Below, piece after piece: positions 39,757 to 47,272 of a stretch of 64,000 nucleotides of DNA (positions are counted from its first letter, which is position 1; each line of letters starts with the position of its first letter). Made by a program: the position numbers and the translations under genes. This DNA comes from Deltaproteobacteria bacterium (GTDB lineage: Bacteria; Myxococcota_A; Polyangia; Nannocystales; Nannocystaceae): positions 992,001-1,056,000 of the forward strand of contig JADJEE010000001.1 of NCBI GenBank assembly GCA_016709225.1, read 5' to 3'. The notes beneath the pieces were generated by a model. That model did no database searches, had not been told where the DNA came from, and was given only the letters and a program-made list of their open reading frames with translations.

Positions 39757-41127
39757 ATGCGCAACGTCGAACTGAGCATCGCCGCGGTGGGGCGTTGGCT
39801 CGCACTGACGCTGGTCGTGGCGGCGGCTTGCAACGACCGCGTGGTCCACGAGCCACCGCGCGAGTGGCCGCCGCCGGTGGAGATTGCACAGGATCTGCTC
39901 GACCCCAACTGCGCGGTGATCGACGGCGTCGCGAAGTGTTGGTCGGAGAAGCCGCTGGACGCAGCGGTGACCGACGATGATCGCTTGTTCTTGCAGCGGG
40001 ATGAGCTTCACCCGGAGGTCATCCCGCCGGTGGACTTTGGGCCGGGGGAACGCGTGGTTGCGATGAGTTCCTCGCTGTACCAGAGGTGCGTCGTGCTGGG
40101 CTCGGGAGCCGTGAAGTGTTGGGGCAACAATACGTTCTTCGCGCTCGGGCGGCCCGACGAGACGGAGCAGGTCGGCGATACGCAGGATGAGCGGGGCGCC
40201 GAGATGCCCCCGGTGTCGCTGGGCGCCGAGTTCGACGCCGTACAAGTCGTGAATCGCGAAGGGGGTGGTTGCGCGCGCTCGCGTGCGGGCCGGGTGAAGT
40301 GCTGGGGCAGTGGCCATGCGTCGCTCGGCCTCGGGGACACGCAAACGCGTGGCGACGACGGGCCGAGCGAGATGGGGGATGCGTTGCCGTACGTCGATCT
40401 CGGGACCGATGTTCGCGCGGTTGGGCTCACGATGGGACCATGCATCTGGACCGAGCAGGGGCGGGCGAAATGCTGGGGCAGCAACGCACGCGGTCGGCTC
40501 GGCGTCGTGTCACCCGAGTGGGAGCCGCTGGGCGACGACCCCGGGGAGATGGGAGACGCGTTGCCGTTCATCGATCTCGGGACCGATGTCCGCGTCGTGC
40601 AGGTGTCGGGAAGTGGCCACCACGCATGCGTCCTGACGGACGAGGGGCGCATCAAGTGTTGGGGTGCGAACTCGACGATTCCGGACCGCGATCCACCCTA
40701 TCCCGCCGAGGAGCCGATCGCGTTCGGTCGGCTCGGGTATGGCGACCGCGACGACCGGCTGCCGCCGCTGGGCGACGCGCTCCCGTACGTGGAACTCGGC
40801 CGAGACTTCCACGCCGTGGCAGTGCGCGCCGAGTCCAACCATACCTGTGCCGTCTCCGACGAAGGACGTGTCAAGTGCTGGGGCGAACGCGTCAAGCTCG
40901 GGCTCGGGCTCGGGCCGTTGCCCGACGATGACCTCGGCGACGAGCCGGGCGAGATGGGTGACAATCTCCCGTATGTCGACTTCGGCGACGGGCACACCGT
41001 GCAGCGCTTGGGGTTCGTGGTCGCCATGCTCGACGACGGCACGGTGGTGCGCTGGCCCTACGCCGTCCCGCCGACCGGAGACCTCTTCCGCGTGCTCGCG
41101 ACGCCCGAGCAGCTGTTCGGTCCCTGA
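39757..41127 (+). CDS. RCC1-repeat lipoprotein, copy 1
   Basis: 456 residues. Lipoprotein signal (LALTLVVAAACND), then a beta-propeller of about seven RCC1-type repeats, each centred on KCWG (for example GSGAVKCWGNNTFFALG, AGRVKCWGSGHASLGLGD, EGRIKCWGANS, EGRVKCWGERVKLGLGLG) and alternating with EMGDALPYVDLG-type blades. The regular cysteine of KCWG and one in the preceding strand of each repeat may form disulfides. Bacterial RCC1 proteins are mostly secreted and of unknown function. A second copy follows directly. GGGGGGAAG provides the ribosome binding site. Confidence 0.88.
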   Translation: MRNVELSIAAVGRWLALTLVVAAACNDRVVHEPPREWPPPVEIAQDLLDPNCAVIDGVAKCWSEKPLDAAVTDDDRLFLQRDELHPEVIPPVDFGPGERVVAMSSSLYQRCVVLGSGAVKCWGNNTFFALGRPDETEQVGDTQDERGAEMPPVSLGAEFDAVQVVNREGGGCARSRAGRVKCWGSGHASLGLGDTQTRGDDGPSEMGDALPYVDLGTDVRAVGLTMGPCIWTEQGRAKCWGSNARGRLGVVSPEWEPLGDDPGEMGDALPFIDLGTDVRVVQVSGSGHHACVLTDEGRIKCWGANSTIPDRDPPYPAEEPIAFGRLGYGDRDDRLPPLGDALPYVELGRDFHAVAVRAESNHTCAVSDEGRVKCWGERVKLGLGLGPLPDDDLGDEPGEMGDNLPYVDFGDGHTVQRLGFVVAMLDDGTVVRWPYAVPPTGDLFRVLATPEQLFGP

Positions 41128-41239
41128 CGCGCGGTCGGCTGATGGTCTCCCCGTGCTGAGCATCGCTGAGCAGCCGAGCAACGTCGAGGCCGTGGCTGAC
41201 CGTGGCTGCGTGGAGCCCGGGGCAGTGGGGAGAAGCGGA

Positions 41240-42607
41240 ATGCGCAACGTCGAACTGAGCATCGCCGCGGTGGGGCGTTGGCTCGCACTGACGCTGGTCG
41301 TGGCGGCGGCTTGCAACGACCGCGTGGTCCACGAGCCACCGCGCGAGTGGCCGCCGCCGGTGGAGATTGCACAGGATCTGCTCAACCCCAACTGCGCGGC
41401 GATCGACGGCGTCGCGAAGTGTTGGTCGGAGAAACCGCTGGACGCAGCGGTGACGGACGATGATCGCTTGTTCTTGCAGCGGGATGAGCTTCACCCGGAG
41501 GGCATCCCGCCGGTGGACTTTGGGCCGGGGGAACGCGTGGTTGCGGTGAGTTCCTCGCTGTACCAAAGGTGCGTCGTGCTCGACTCGGGAGCGGTGAAGT
41601 GTTGGGGCAACAATACGTTCTTCGCGCTCGGGCGCCCCGACGAGATGGGGCAGGTCGGCGATACGGAGGATGAGCGGGGCGCCAACATGCCCCCGGTGTC
41701 GCTGGGCGCCGATTTCGACGCCGTACAAGTCGTGAATCGCGAAGGTGGTGGTTGCGCGCGCTCGCGTGCGGGCCGGGTGAAGTGCTGGGGCAGTGGCCAT
41801 GCGTCGCTCGGCCTCGGGGACACGCAAACGCGTGGAGACGACGGGCCGAGCGAGATGGGGGATGCGTTGCCGTATGTCGATCTCGGGACCGATGTTCGCG
41901 CGGTTGGGCTCACGATGGGACCGTGCATCTGGACGGAGCAGGGGCAGGCGAAGTGTTGGGGCAGCAACGAACGAGGTCGGCTCGGCGTGGTGTCGCCGGA
42001 TTGGGAGCCCTTGGGCGACGAGCAGGGCGAGATGGGTGACGCGCTGCCGTTCATCGATCTCGGGACGGACATCCGGGTGGTGCAGGTGTCGGGGGGCACT
42101 CTGCACGCGTGCGCATTGACGGACGACGGCCGCATCAAGTGCTGGGGCGGGAACTCGTCGCTCGCGGACCTCGAGCCGCCCGCTCAGCCTGAGCCATTCG
42201 CGTTCGGCCGGCTCGGGTATGGCGATCGCGACGATCGGCTGCCGCCGCTGGGCGACGCGCTCCCGTACGTCGATCTCGGGCGAGACTTCCGCGCCGTGGC
42301 GGTGCGCGCCGAGTACGAGCACAGCTGTGCCGTGTCGGACGAAGGACGCGTGAAGTGTTGGGGCCGAGGTGTTCAGCTCGGGCTCGGGTTGGGCAGTGGC
42401 CCCGAGGACGATCTGGGCGACGAGCCGGGCGAGATGGGCGACAACCTGCCGTACGTCGAGTTCGGCGAGGCGCGGACCATCCAGCGGCTCGGGCAGATCA
42501 ACGCCATGCTCGACGACGGCACGGTGGTGCTCTGGCCCTACGGCAAGCCGAAGACCGGAGACCTCTTCCGCGTGCTCGCGACACCGGAGCAGCTGTTCGG
42601 TCCCTGA
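41240..42607 (+). CDS. RCC1-repeat lipoprotein, copy 2
   Basis: 455 residues, a close paralogue of the gene 112 bp upstream with the same signal peptide and repeat order. Differences are mostly in loops (for example SLADLEPPAQPEPFAFG in place of TIPDRDPPYPAEEPIAFG, and RGVQLGLGLGSGPEDDLG in place of RVKLGLGLGPLPDDDLG), so the loops rather than the framework have diverged. The leader upstream of the ATG carries a small extra duplication of CCGTGGCTGA. One codon shorter than copy 1. Confidence 0.88.
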   Translation: MRNVELSIAAVGRWLALTLVVAAACNDRVVHEPPREWPPPVEIAQDLLNPNCAAIDGVAKCWSEKPLDAAVTDDDRLFLQRDELHPEGIPPVDFGPGERVVAVSSSLYQRCVVLDSGAVKCWGNNTFFALGRPDEMGQVGDTEDERGANMPPVSLGADFDAVQVVNREGGGCARSRAGRVKCWGSGHASLGLGDTQTRGDDGPSEMGDALPYVDLGTDVRAVGLTMGPCIWTEQGQAKCWGSNERGRLGVVSPDWEPLGDEQGEMGDALPFIDLGTDIRVVQVSGGTLHACALTDDGRIKCWGGNSSLADLEPPAQPEPFAFGRLGYGDRDDRLPPLGDALPYVDLGRDFRAVAVRAEYEHSCAVSDEGRVKCWGRGVQLGLGLGSGPEDDLGDEPGEMGDNLPYVEFGEARTIQRLGQINAMLDDGTVVLWPYGKPKTGDLFRVLATPEQLFGP

Positions 42608-42648
42608 CGCGCGGTCGTCGTCCGTCGTCGGACCAAGGCCGAGCGCGC

Positions 42649-43092
42649 TCACCCAGGCTCGATGACCACGTCGGTCGTGACCGACAGCGCGATGAAGCAG
42701 TTCGCATGCGCGGTCGCGTGCATCTTGGCCAGGGTCGCGGCATCGACCTCGCTCGCGAAGCGCACCCTCGGACGCAGCACCACCTTGGTCATCGCGAGCT
42801 TGCCGTCGGCGTTCTTGTCGAGCTCGCCCGTGGCGTCGTCCTCGTAGGACTCGACCACCAGCCGCTTGCGCGCCGCGATCGCGAGGAAGGTGAGCATGTG
42901 GCAGCTCGACAGCGCGCCGACGAACGACTCCTCGGGGTTCATCCGCGTCGCGTCGCCCTTGAACGTCGGCGCGGCCGAGGCCGCCACGGTCGCGCCGCTG
43001 CCGTAGCGGACCTCGTGGTTGCGATCGTAGGTGTCGTACTCGAAGTCGGTGGTGGTGCGGGTCCAGCGAACGGCGGCGGTGTGGTGCGACAT
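42649..43092 (-). CDS. OsmC/Ohr-family protein
   Basis: 147 residues. GALSSCHMLTFLAIAARKR holds the first catalytic cysteine (C64), and AHANCFIALSVTTDVVIEPG the second near residue 131; together they reduce peroxides in OsmC/Ohr enzymes. The N-terminal beta segment VRWTRTTTDFEYDTYDRNHE is typical of the OsmC branch. The gene is isolated and convergent with the RCC1 copy. The frame is open far upstream, but ATG 43092 gives the standard length. Confidence 0.92.
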   Translation of the reverse strand: MSHHTAAVRWTRTTTDFEYDTYDRNHEVRYGSGATVAASAAPTFKGDATRMNPEESFVGALSSCHMLTFLAIAARKRLVVESYEDDATGELDKNADGKLAMTKVVLRPRVRFASEVDAATLAKMHATAHANCFIALSVTTDVVIEPG

Positions 43093-43305
43093 GGCTCGTG
43101 GGTATGTTCCCTCGCGCGGCCGAGAAGGTGCGCGGCAACCACGATCCGCGCGCCGCAGGGGTTGCTGCCCTGCACCGCGACGGATCGCGAACGCTGCGGG
43201 CGCGGGCGGACCGACCTGGTGCGCAGCCCAGCGATGAACCACCGCGCGCCGGGCCGCGCCTCGCCCTTGCTTCGCTCGGGGGGATCGGCACACCGTGAGT
43301 CGTGC

Positions 43306-43311
43306 TAGCCT
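43306..43311 (+). promoter_or_regulatory. TAGCCT, -10-like hexamer 10 nt before the Uma2 remnant
   Basis: Retained promoter-like hexamer in front of a decayed gene. Confidence 0.35.
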
Positions 43312-43321
43312 AGCTGCCGGC

Positions 43322-43478
43322 ATGTCGTTCGCGCGTCGCGTCCACCGCTACACCTACGCGGAGTACGTGGCGCTCGAGCAAGGCAGCCCGACGAGGAGTT
43401 CTACCGGACGATCCCTTCGCTGCGCGAGTACATGTGCTGGTGGTCGACGAGGTCTACCGCGGCAGTACGATCGCGTAG
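43322..43478 (+). pseudogene. Remnant of a Uma2-family (DUF820) endonuclease
   Basis: The first ~22 codons give RRVHRYTYAEYVALEQGSPT, the usual N-terminus of Uma2-family restriction-like proteins. Then ~110 residues are missing, and another frame from 43390 gives EEFYRTIPSLREY, continuing after a further frame change as LVVDEVYRGSTIA before a stop at 43476-43478, which matches the C-terminal end of the family. So both ends survive with the catalytic middle (PD-(D/E)XK) deleted. Full-length members are about 180-200 residues. Confidence 0.6.
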
Positions 43479-43534
43479 CGTCGGCCGGCCGCGCGAAGCT
43501 CGAGCAGCCTCTCAGGCTCGGACGCGCGCGCTCG

Positions 43535-44716
43535 TCAGTGTGACGCGTAGGTCCGCGCGTGGCCGTTGCGCTCGTTGGTCACCGTGATGCTGCCGCTGGC
43601 ATCGACGATCGCCGTGATTGCGAAGCCCTGGTCGCCGTCGCCGTCCTCGAGGTTCGCGGTGCGCTCCTGCACCGCGTTGTGGGCATCGTCGTTGCCGAGC
43701 GCGCGGTGTTGGGCCCACAGCTCGGGCATCGACGGGATCGCGGCGATCCGCTCGAAGGTGACGGCGTCGCCGCCCTTGTGGGGGCCGTTGTTCATCACCA
43801 CCACCACGGGATCCAAGGCGTGCACGAGCTGCGGCGCACCGGAGATCGAGAGGCCGTGGTGGGTGGTCTGGTAGAGATCGACGGTGCCGATGTTCTGCAG
43901 CCGGCACGCGAGCTGGTCCTCGAAGCTCCACGTCAGGTCGCCGAGGTCGAGCAGCTCGAAGTCGCCGAAGCGAGCGACGAAGCCGATGCTGTTGCCGTTC
44001 TCATCGGCGGCCGGCGGCATCTGCTGGGCGCCATCGCAGTGCGGGTTGCTGGCGCCCGCGCCCGGCAACGCGGCCGCGAGCACCTCGGTCGCCGCCGACA
44101 CGATCGTGATCTCGAGCCCGTCGACGTCGTGCACCTCGCCGGGGGCGACGATGGTGCGCTTGCCGTCGGCGACCGCGAGGTAGTCCTGCCACAGCTGCTG
44201 ACCATCGAAGCTGCCCGCCTCGACGCTGTCGCCGTGATCCCAGAACGCGGTGACCGGCACCCGCGTGACCAGGTCTGGTACGCCGCCAACGTGGTCGACG
44301 TGGTAGTGCGTGACGATGCAGAGGTCGATGTGGTCGCGCCCGAGCTGATCCTGCACCACGGCCGCGATGCGGTCGGCGTCGCGAGCCCCCGGGAAGCCGG
44401 CGTCGACCAGCACGAGTGAGCCGCCGGGGGTCACGAACAGCGTCGCGGCGCCGCCCTCGGTGTCGATCCAGTGCACCTCGAGGGTCGCCGTCGAGGCGCC
44501 GCCGGTGGTGTCGTCGCCCGTGCTCGACACCTCGCCGCCCTCGGAGCTACCGGGCAGCGACGAGGTCGTGGTCGTGGCGTCGACGCCCACGGCGGTCGTG
44601 CCGGTGGCAGCCGTGGACGTGCCCGAGCTGGTGCTCGCGTCGGCGGTCGCCTGGCCCGACGGGCCGGTGCCGCAGGCGAGGGCGAGCGTGGCGATGGCGA
44701 ACGCGGCAGACCTCAC
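43535..44716 (-). CDS. Metallo-beta-lactamase-fold lipoprotein (ComEC-like hydrolase domain)
   Basis: 393 residues. Signal with lipobox (IATLALACGTG), a Ser/Thr/Gly linker to ~75, then a metallo-beta-lactamase fold: LEVHWIDTEGGAATLFVTPG, VLVDAGFPG, and the zinc motif THYHVDHVGG (His137, His139, Asp141, His142), followed by LLDLGDLTW and TTHHGLSISG with further ligands. The arrangement is that of the secreted hydrolase domain found in or beside ComEC. It starts at GTG. Substrate unknown (nucleic acid or phosphodiester is usual for the group). Confidence 0.85.
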   Translation of the reverse strand: MRSAAFAIATLALACGTGPSGQATADASTSSGTSTAATGTTAVGVDATTTTSSLPGSSEGGEVSSTGDDTTGGASTATLEVHWIDTEGGAATLFVTPGGSLVLVDAGFPGARDADRIAAVVQDQLGRDHIDLCIVTHYHVDHVGGVPDLVTRVPVTAFWDHGDSVEAGSFDGQQLWQDYLAVADGKRTIVAPGEVHDVDGLEITIVSAATEVLAAALPGAGASNPHCDGAQQMPPAADENGNSIGFVARFGDFELLDLGDLTWSFEDQLACRLQNIGTVDLYQTTHHGLSISGAPQLVHALDPVVVVMNNGPHKGGDAVTFERIAAIPSMPELWAQHRALGNDDAHNAVQERTANLEDGDGDQGFAITAIVDASGSITVTNERNGHARTYASH

Positions 44717-44792
44717 CGCGCCACGATCGCCGCGATCGCCCGCCTTGTCACGCGTGGCGTGGGCCGAGGACTGCGAAGCGCGGCGCCCCGGC

Positions 44793-46988
44793 CTACGGGC
44801 ACATGCCGCAGCCGAGGCTCTCGATCTCCATCACGCACACGTCGTCCCACTCGCTCGAGCAGCACAGCGAGTCCTCGGCGCAGACGCAGCTCTCGACGCT
44901 GTCGACCTCGCAGCCGGCGCCGCTGTGGGGCGTGCAGCACGGTCCATCGGCGTCGTCGGGGTCGCACGAGGCGGCGCACAGCTGGGTGCCGACCTTGGCC
45001 ACGCACATCGCGTCCCACTCGGTCTCGCAGCAGAACGAGTCGGCCGCGCACACGCAGGCCTCGACCGCGGCGTCGTCGCAGCCGGCGGCACCGGTGACGC
45101 AGCAGTCGTGCGAGTCGCCGCCGCCGCCACACTGAAGATCGCACATCGACTGCGCCTCGGTGGCGCAGGTGTTGTCCCACTCGTTGTTGCAGCAGAACGC
45201 GTCGAAGGCACACACGCACGCGGTGACGGCCTCGTCCTCGCAGCCCGGCATGTTGGTGTCGGTGCAGCAGTCGCCCTCACCACCGCCGCCGCCACCACAG
45301 CTGGTCGCGTCGACGTCGACGTCGAGGGTGTAGTCGCCGCGCGCGCTCGAGTTGGCCGCGTACACCCGCAGGAAGTAGGTGCCCGACGGCACGCAGCTCG
45401 ACATCAGGTGCTCGTCGGACTGCAGACCCGCCGAGTTGGCCACCAACACGCCGTCGGCGTCGGTGAGCACGATGTCGATGTCGACGTCGCTGGGGCCCGC
45501 GAGCGTCGCTGCGATCGCGCCGGCCGAGAGGTCGAAGCGATACCAGTCGTCGGTGTCGGTGCACAGCGAGCCCGCGATGCTCTCGCCGGCCGGGAACGCG
45601 CCCAGCGACAGCGCTTGGTCGAGGTCGTCGTTGTCCTCGTTGCCGTCCTCGGTGCAGGCACCGCCACCGCCGGCGCTGCAGCTGCCCGACAGCGGCACGC
45701 ACTGCCGCGCGCCGACCCCCTCGACCGATTGCACCTCGGTCGGCGAGCACACGTAGTCGGCCTGGCACTCGTCGTCGGAGCTGCAGCCGGTGCCGCAGAA
45801 GCTGCCGGTCTGCTGGGGCAGACACAGGTTCGAGAAGCCGCCGCACTGCACGTCGTACGAGCACGCGCCGCACACCGGTGCCTGGCCGCTGCCGTCGTTG
45901 ACGACGTGCATGCGGTGGGTGCCGTCGCCGGGGCTGTCGCTCAGGTGATCGCAGTCGCCCTCGGCGTCGTCGTTGTCGGTGACGCTGATCGCGTACCAGA
46001 TGTCGGCCTCGGCACCCATGCCCTGCGGCGTGGTCGGGTTGGGGATGTAGCCGGTCCAGTCGCCGCTCATCATGTCGCCGGAGACCAGCGACATCGTCAC
46101 CACCGTCATCTTCGTGTAGTCGATGGGGCTGCCCGGATCCTCGTAGCTGTAGAGCAGGATCGGCGCGTTCTTGATGCCCTTGTCGTCGCTGACATGGGCG
46201 GCGATCTCGAGGTCGAGCTGGGTGCTGGCGTCCTCGACGTCGTGGTCGATCGCCGGTGGATCTCCCGGGCACTCGGAGCCCGAGCGGCGGCGCAGGACGA
46301 TGGTGTAGTTCTTGAGCGTCGGTGGGTTCTCGGGCAGGTCCTGTGCCGAGAGGATCAGCTCGTAGCGATCCGAGGCCTCGAGCTGCTCGCGGTTCGGGCA
46401 CCAGTTCCAGCGGCCCGACAGACCGCTGGCGTCGGCCGACAGCTCGGCGTCCTGGATGAGCGGCGGGTTCTGCCCCAGCACGATGGTGGTCGAGTCGGCG
46501 TCCTCGATCTCGATCTCGACCTCGGCGCACTCGGCCTGCTCGAGGTCGAGCACGGTGCCGTTGCCCAGCGGCTTGCGGAAGATCGGCTGGGTGCCGTCGC
46601 CGCCGGCGCCGACGACGTTGATGTTGATGGTCAGCTTGCTGTCGTTCTTGCCGTCGGAGACGATGAAGTCGAACAGGTGCGAGCCCAGCTGGCTGGCCAG
46701 CGGCGTGAACGTGAACACGCCGTGGCCGTCGGGCGCGATCGTCATCGCGGCGGTCTGGCCCAGATCGGGCACGCCGTTGGCGGCGAAGCTGAAGTCGAGC
46801 GCGTCGCCCTCGGGGTCGGTGGCCTGGATGTCGATGGTGAGCTGTTGGCCGACCACCGCGGTCTGATCGCCAGGGTCTTGGATCTGCGGCGCGCCGCCGT
46901 CCTTGCACGCCGACAACACGAGGGCGGCCGACAGCGCGAGGCTCGTGCGGCGGCTGCCCGGGAGCAGGATGGAGTCGAAGACGGTCAT
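44793..46988 (-). CDS. Large lipoprotein with Ig-like domains, pre-peptidase domain and three CC...WD Cys modules
   Basis: 731 residues. Lipoprotein signal (LSAALVLSACKDG). Residues ~25-115 look like a cadherin/Ig-like putative domain (ITIDIQATDPEGDALDF-type segment, then HLFDFIVSDGKNDSKL). The middle has Cys-rich EGF-like stretches (CGACSYDVQCGGFSNLC, CGTGCSSDDECQADYVC). Around 480-575 is a pre-peptidase C-terminal-like beta-domain (DDWYRFDLSAGAIAATLAGP). The C-terminal ~160 residues are three tandem copies of the Cys-rich module: CVCAFDAFCCNNEWDNTC, CVCAADSFCCETEWDAMC and CVCAEDSLCCSSEWDDVC. Secreted surface protein of unknown function. Confidence 0.82.
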   Translation of the reverse strand: MTVFDSILLPGSRRTSLALSAALVLSACKDGGAPQIQDPGDQTAVVGQQLTIDIQATDPEGDALDFSFAANGVPDLGQTAAMTIAPDGHGVFTFTPLASQLGSHLFDFIVSDGKNDSKLTININVVGAGGDGTQPIFRKPLGNGTVLDLEQAECAEVEIEIEDADSTTIVLGQNPPLIQDAELSADASGLSGRWNWCPNREQLEASDRYELILSAQDLPENPPTLKNYTIVLRRRSGSECPGDPPAIDHDVEDASTQLDLEIAAHVSDDKGIKNAPILLYSYEDPGSPIDYTKMTVVTMSLVSGDMMSGDWTGYIPNPTTPQGMGAEADIWYAISVTDNDDAEGDCDHLSDSPGDGTHRMHVVNDGSGQAPVCGACSYDVQCGGFSNLCLPQQTGSFCGTGCSSDDECQADYVCSPTEVQSVEGVGARQCVPLSGSCSAGGGGACTEDGNEDNDDLDQALSLGAFPAGESIAGSLCTDTDDWYRFDLSAGAIAATLAGPSDVDIDIVLTDADGVLVANSAGLQSDEHLMSSCVPSGTYFLRVYAANSSARGDYTLDVDVDATSCGGGGGGEGDCCTDTNMPGCEDEAVTACVCAFDAFCCNNEWDNTCATEAQSMCDLQCGGGGDSHDCCVTGAAGCDDAAVEACVCAADSFCCETEWDAMCVAKVGTQLCAASCDPDDADGPCCTPHSGAGCEVDSVESCVCAEDSLCCSSEWDDVCVMEIESLGCGMCP

Positions 46989-47272
46989 GATCGAAGCGGC
47001 GGGGCGCGCCAGTCGAGGCGAGTATGCGCCGCGCGGCTGCGTGAGGGCAACGCCGGCGCCGGCGAGGCGCGCACCAGGGAGTGACGCGAGCTGCCGCTTC
47101 GGTTCGCGCCGCGGGCGTGATCGCATCGCGGCGCTGGAGTGACATTCCCAGCATCCGCGCGGGGGATCGCGATCGCCCCCACGAACGCTTCGATCGCGCA
47201 CGCGGATGCGCAACCCCTTGGGCCGTGCGCCGGCGCGACGGCAAGCGGGTGCGGTTGCGGTAGCCTCTCGGG
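46989..47272. other. Divergent intergenic region
   Basis: The 284 bp separate two divergently read secreted-protein genes and must hold both promoters. Only the plus-strand -10-like TAGCCT is recognised. No small gene or hairpin stands out. Confidence 0.4.
47261..47266 (+). promoter_or_regulatory. TAGCCT, -10-like hexamer 6 nt before the HExxH protease GTG
   Basis: Spacing supports the GTG at 47273 as both transcription and translation start rather than the ATG at 47297. Confidence 0.5.

Larger units (their letters stand above)
39716..42617 (+). repeat. Tandem duplication, two ~1.42-kb copies
   Basis: Copy 1 is 39716-41137 and copy 2 is 41199-42617; the spacing between equivalent leader and start-codon bases is 1483 bp. 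The repeat covers the leader, the whole gene and a few bases past the stop (TCCCTGACGCGCGGTCG in both). Divergence is low at the 5' end and higher toward the middle and 3' end. Confidence 0.93.

Noticed and set aside
39716..42617. The 1.48-kb tandem repeat as an insertion sequence
   Set aside because: No transposase, terminal inverted repeats or target duplications; both units are complete lipoprotein genes.
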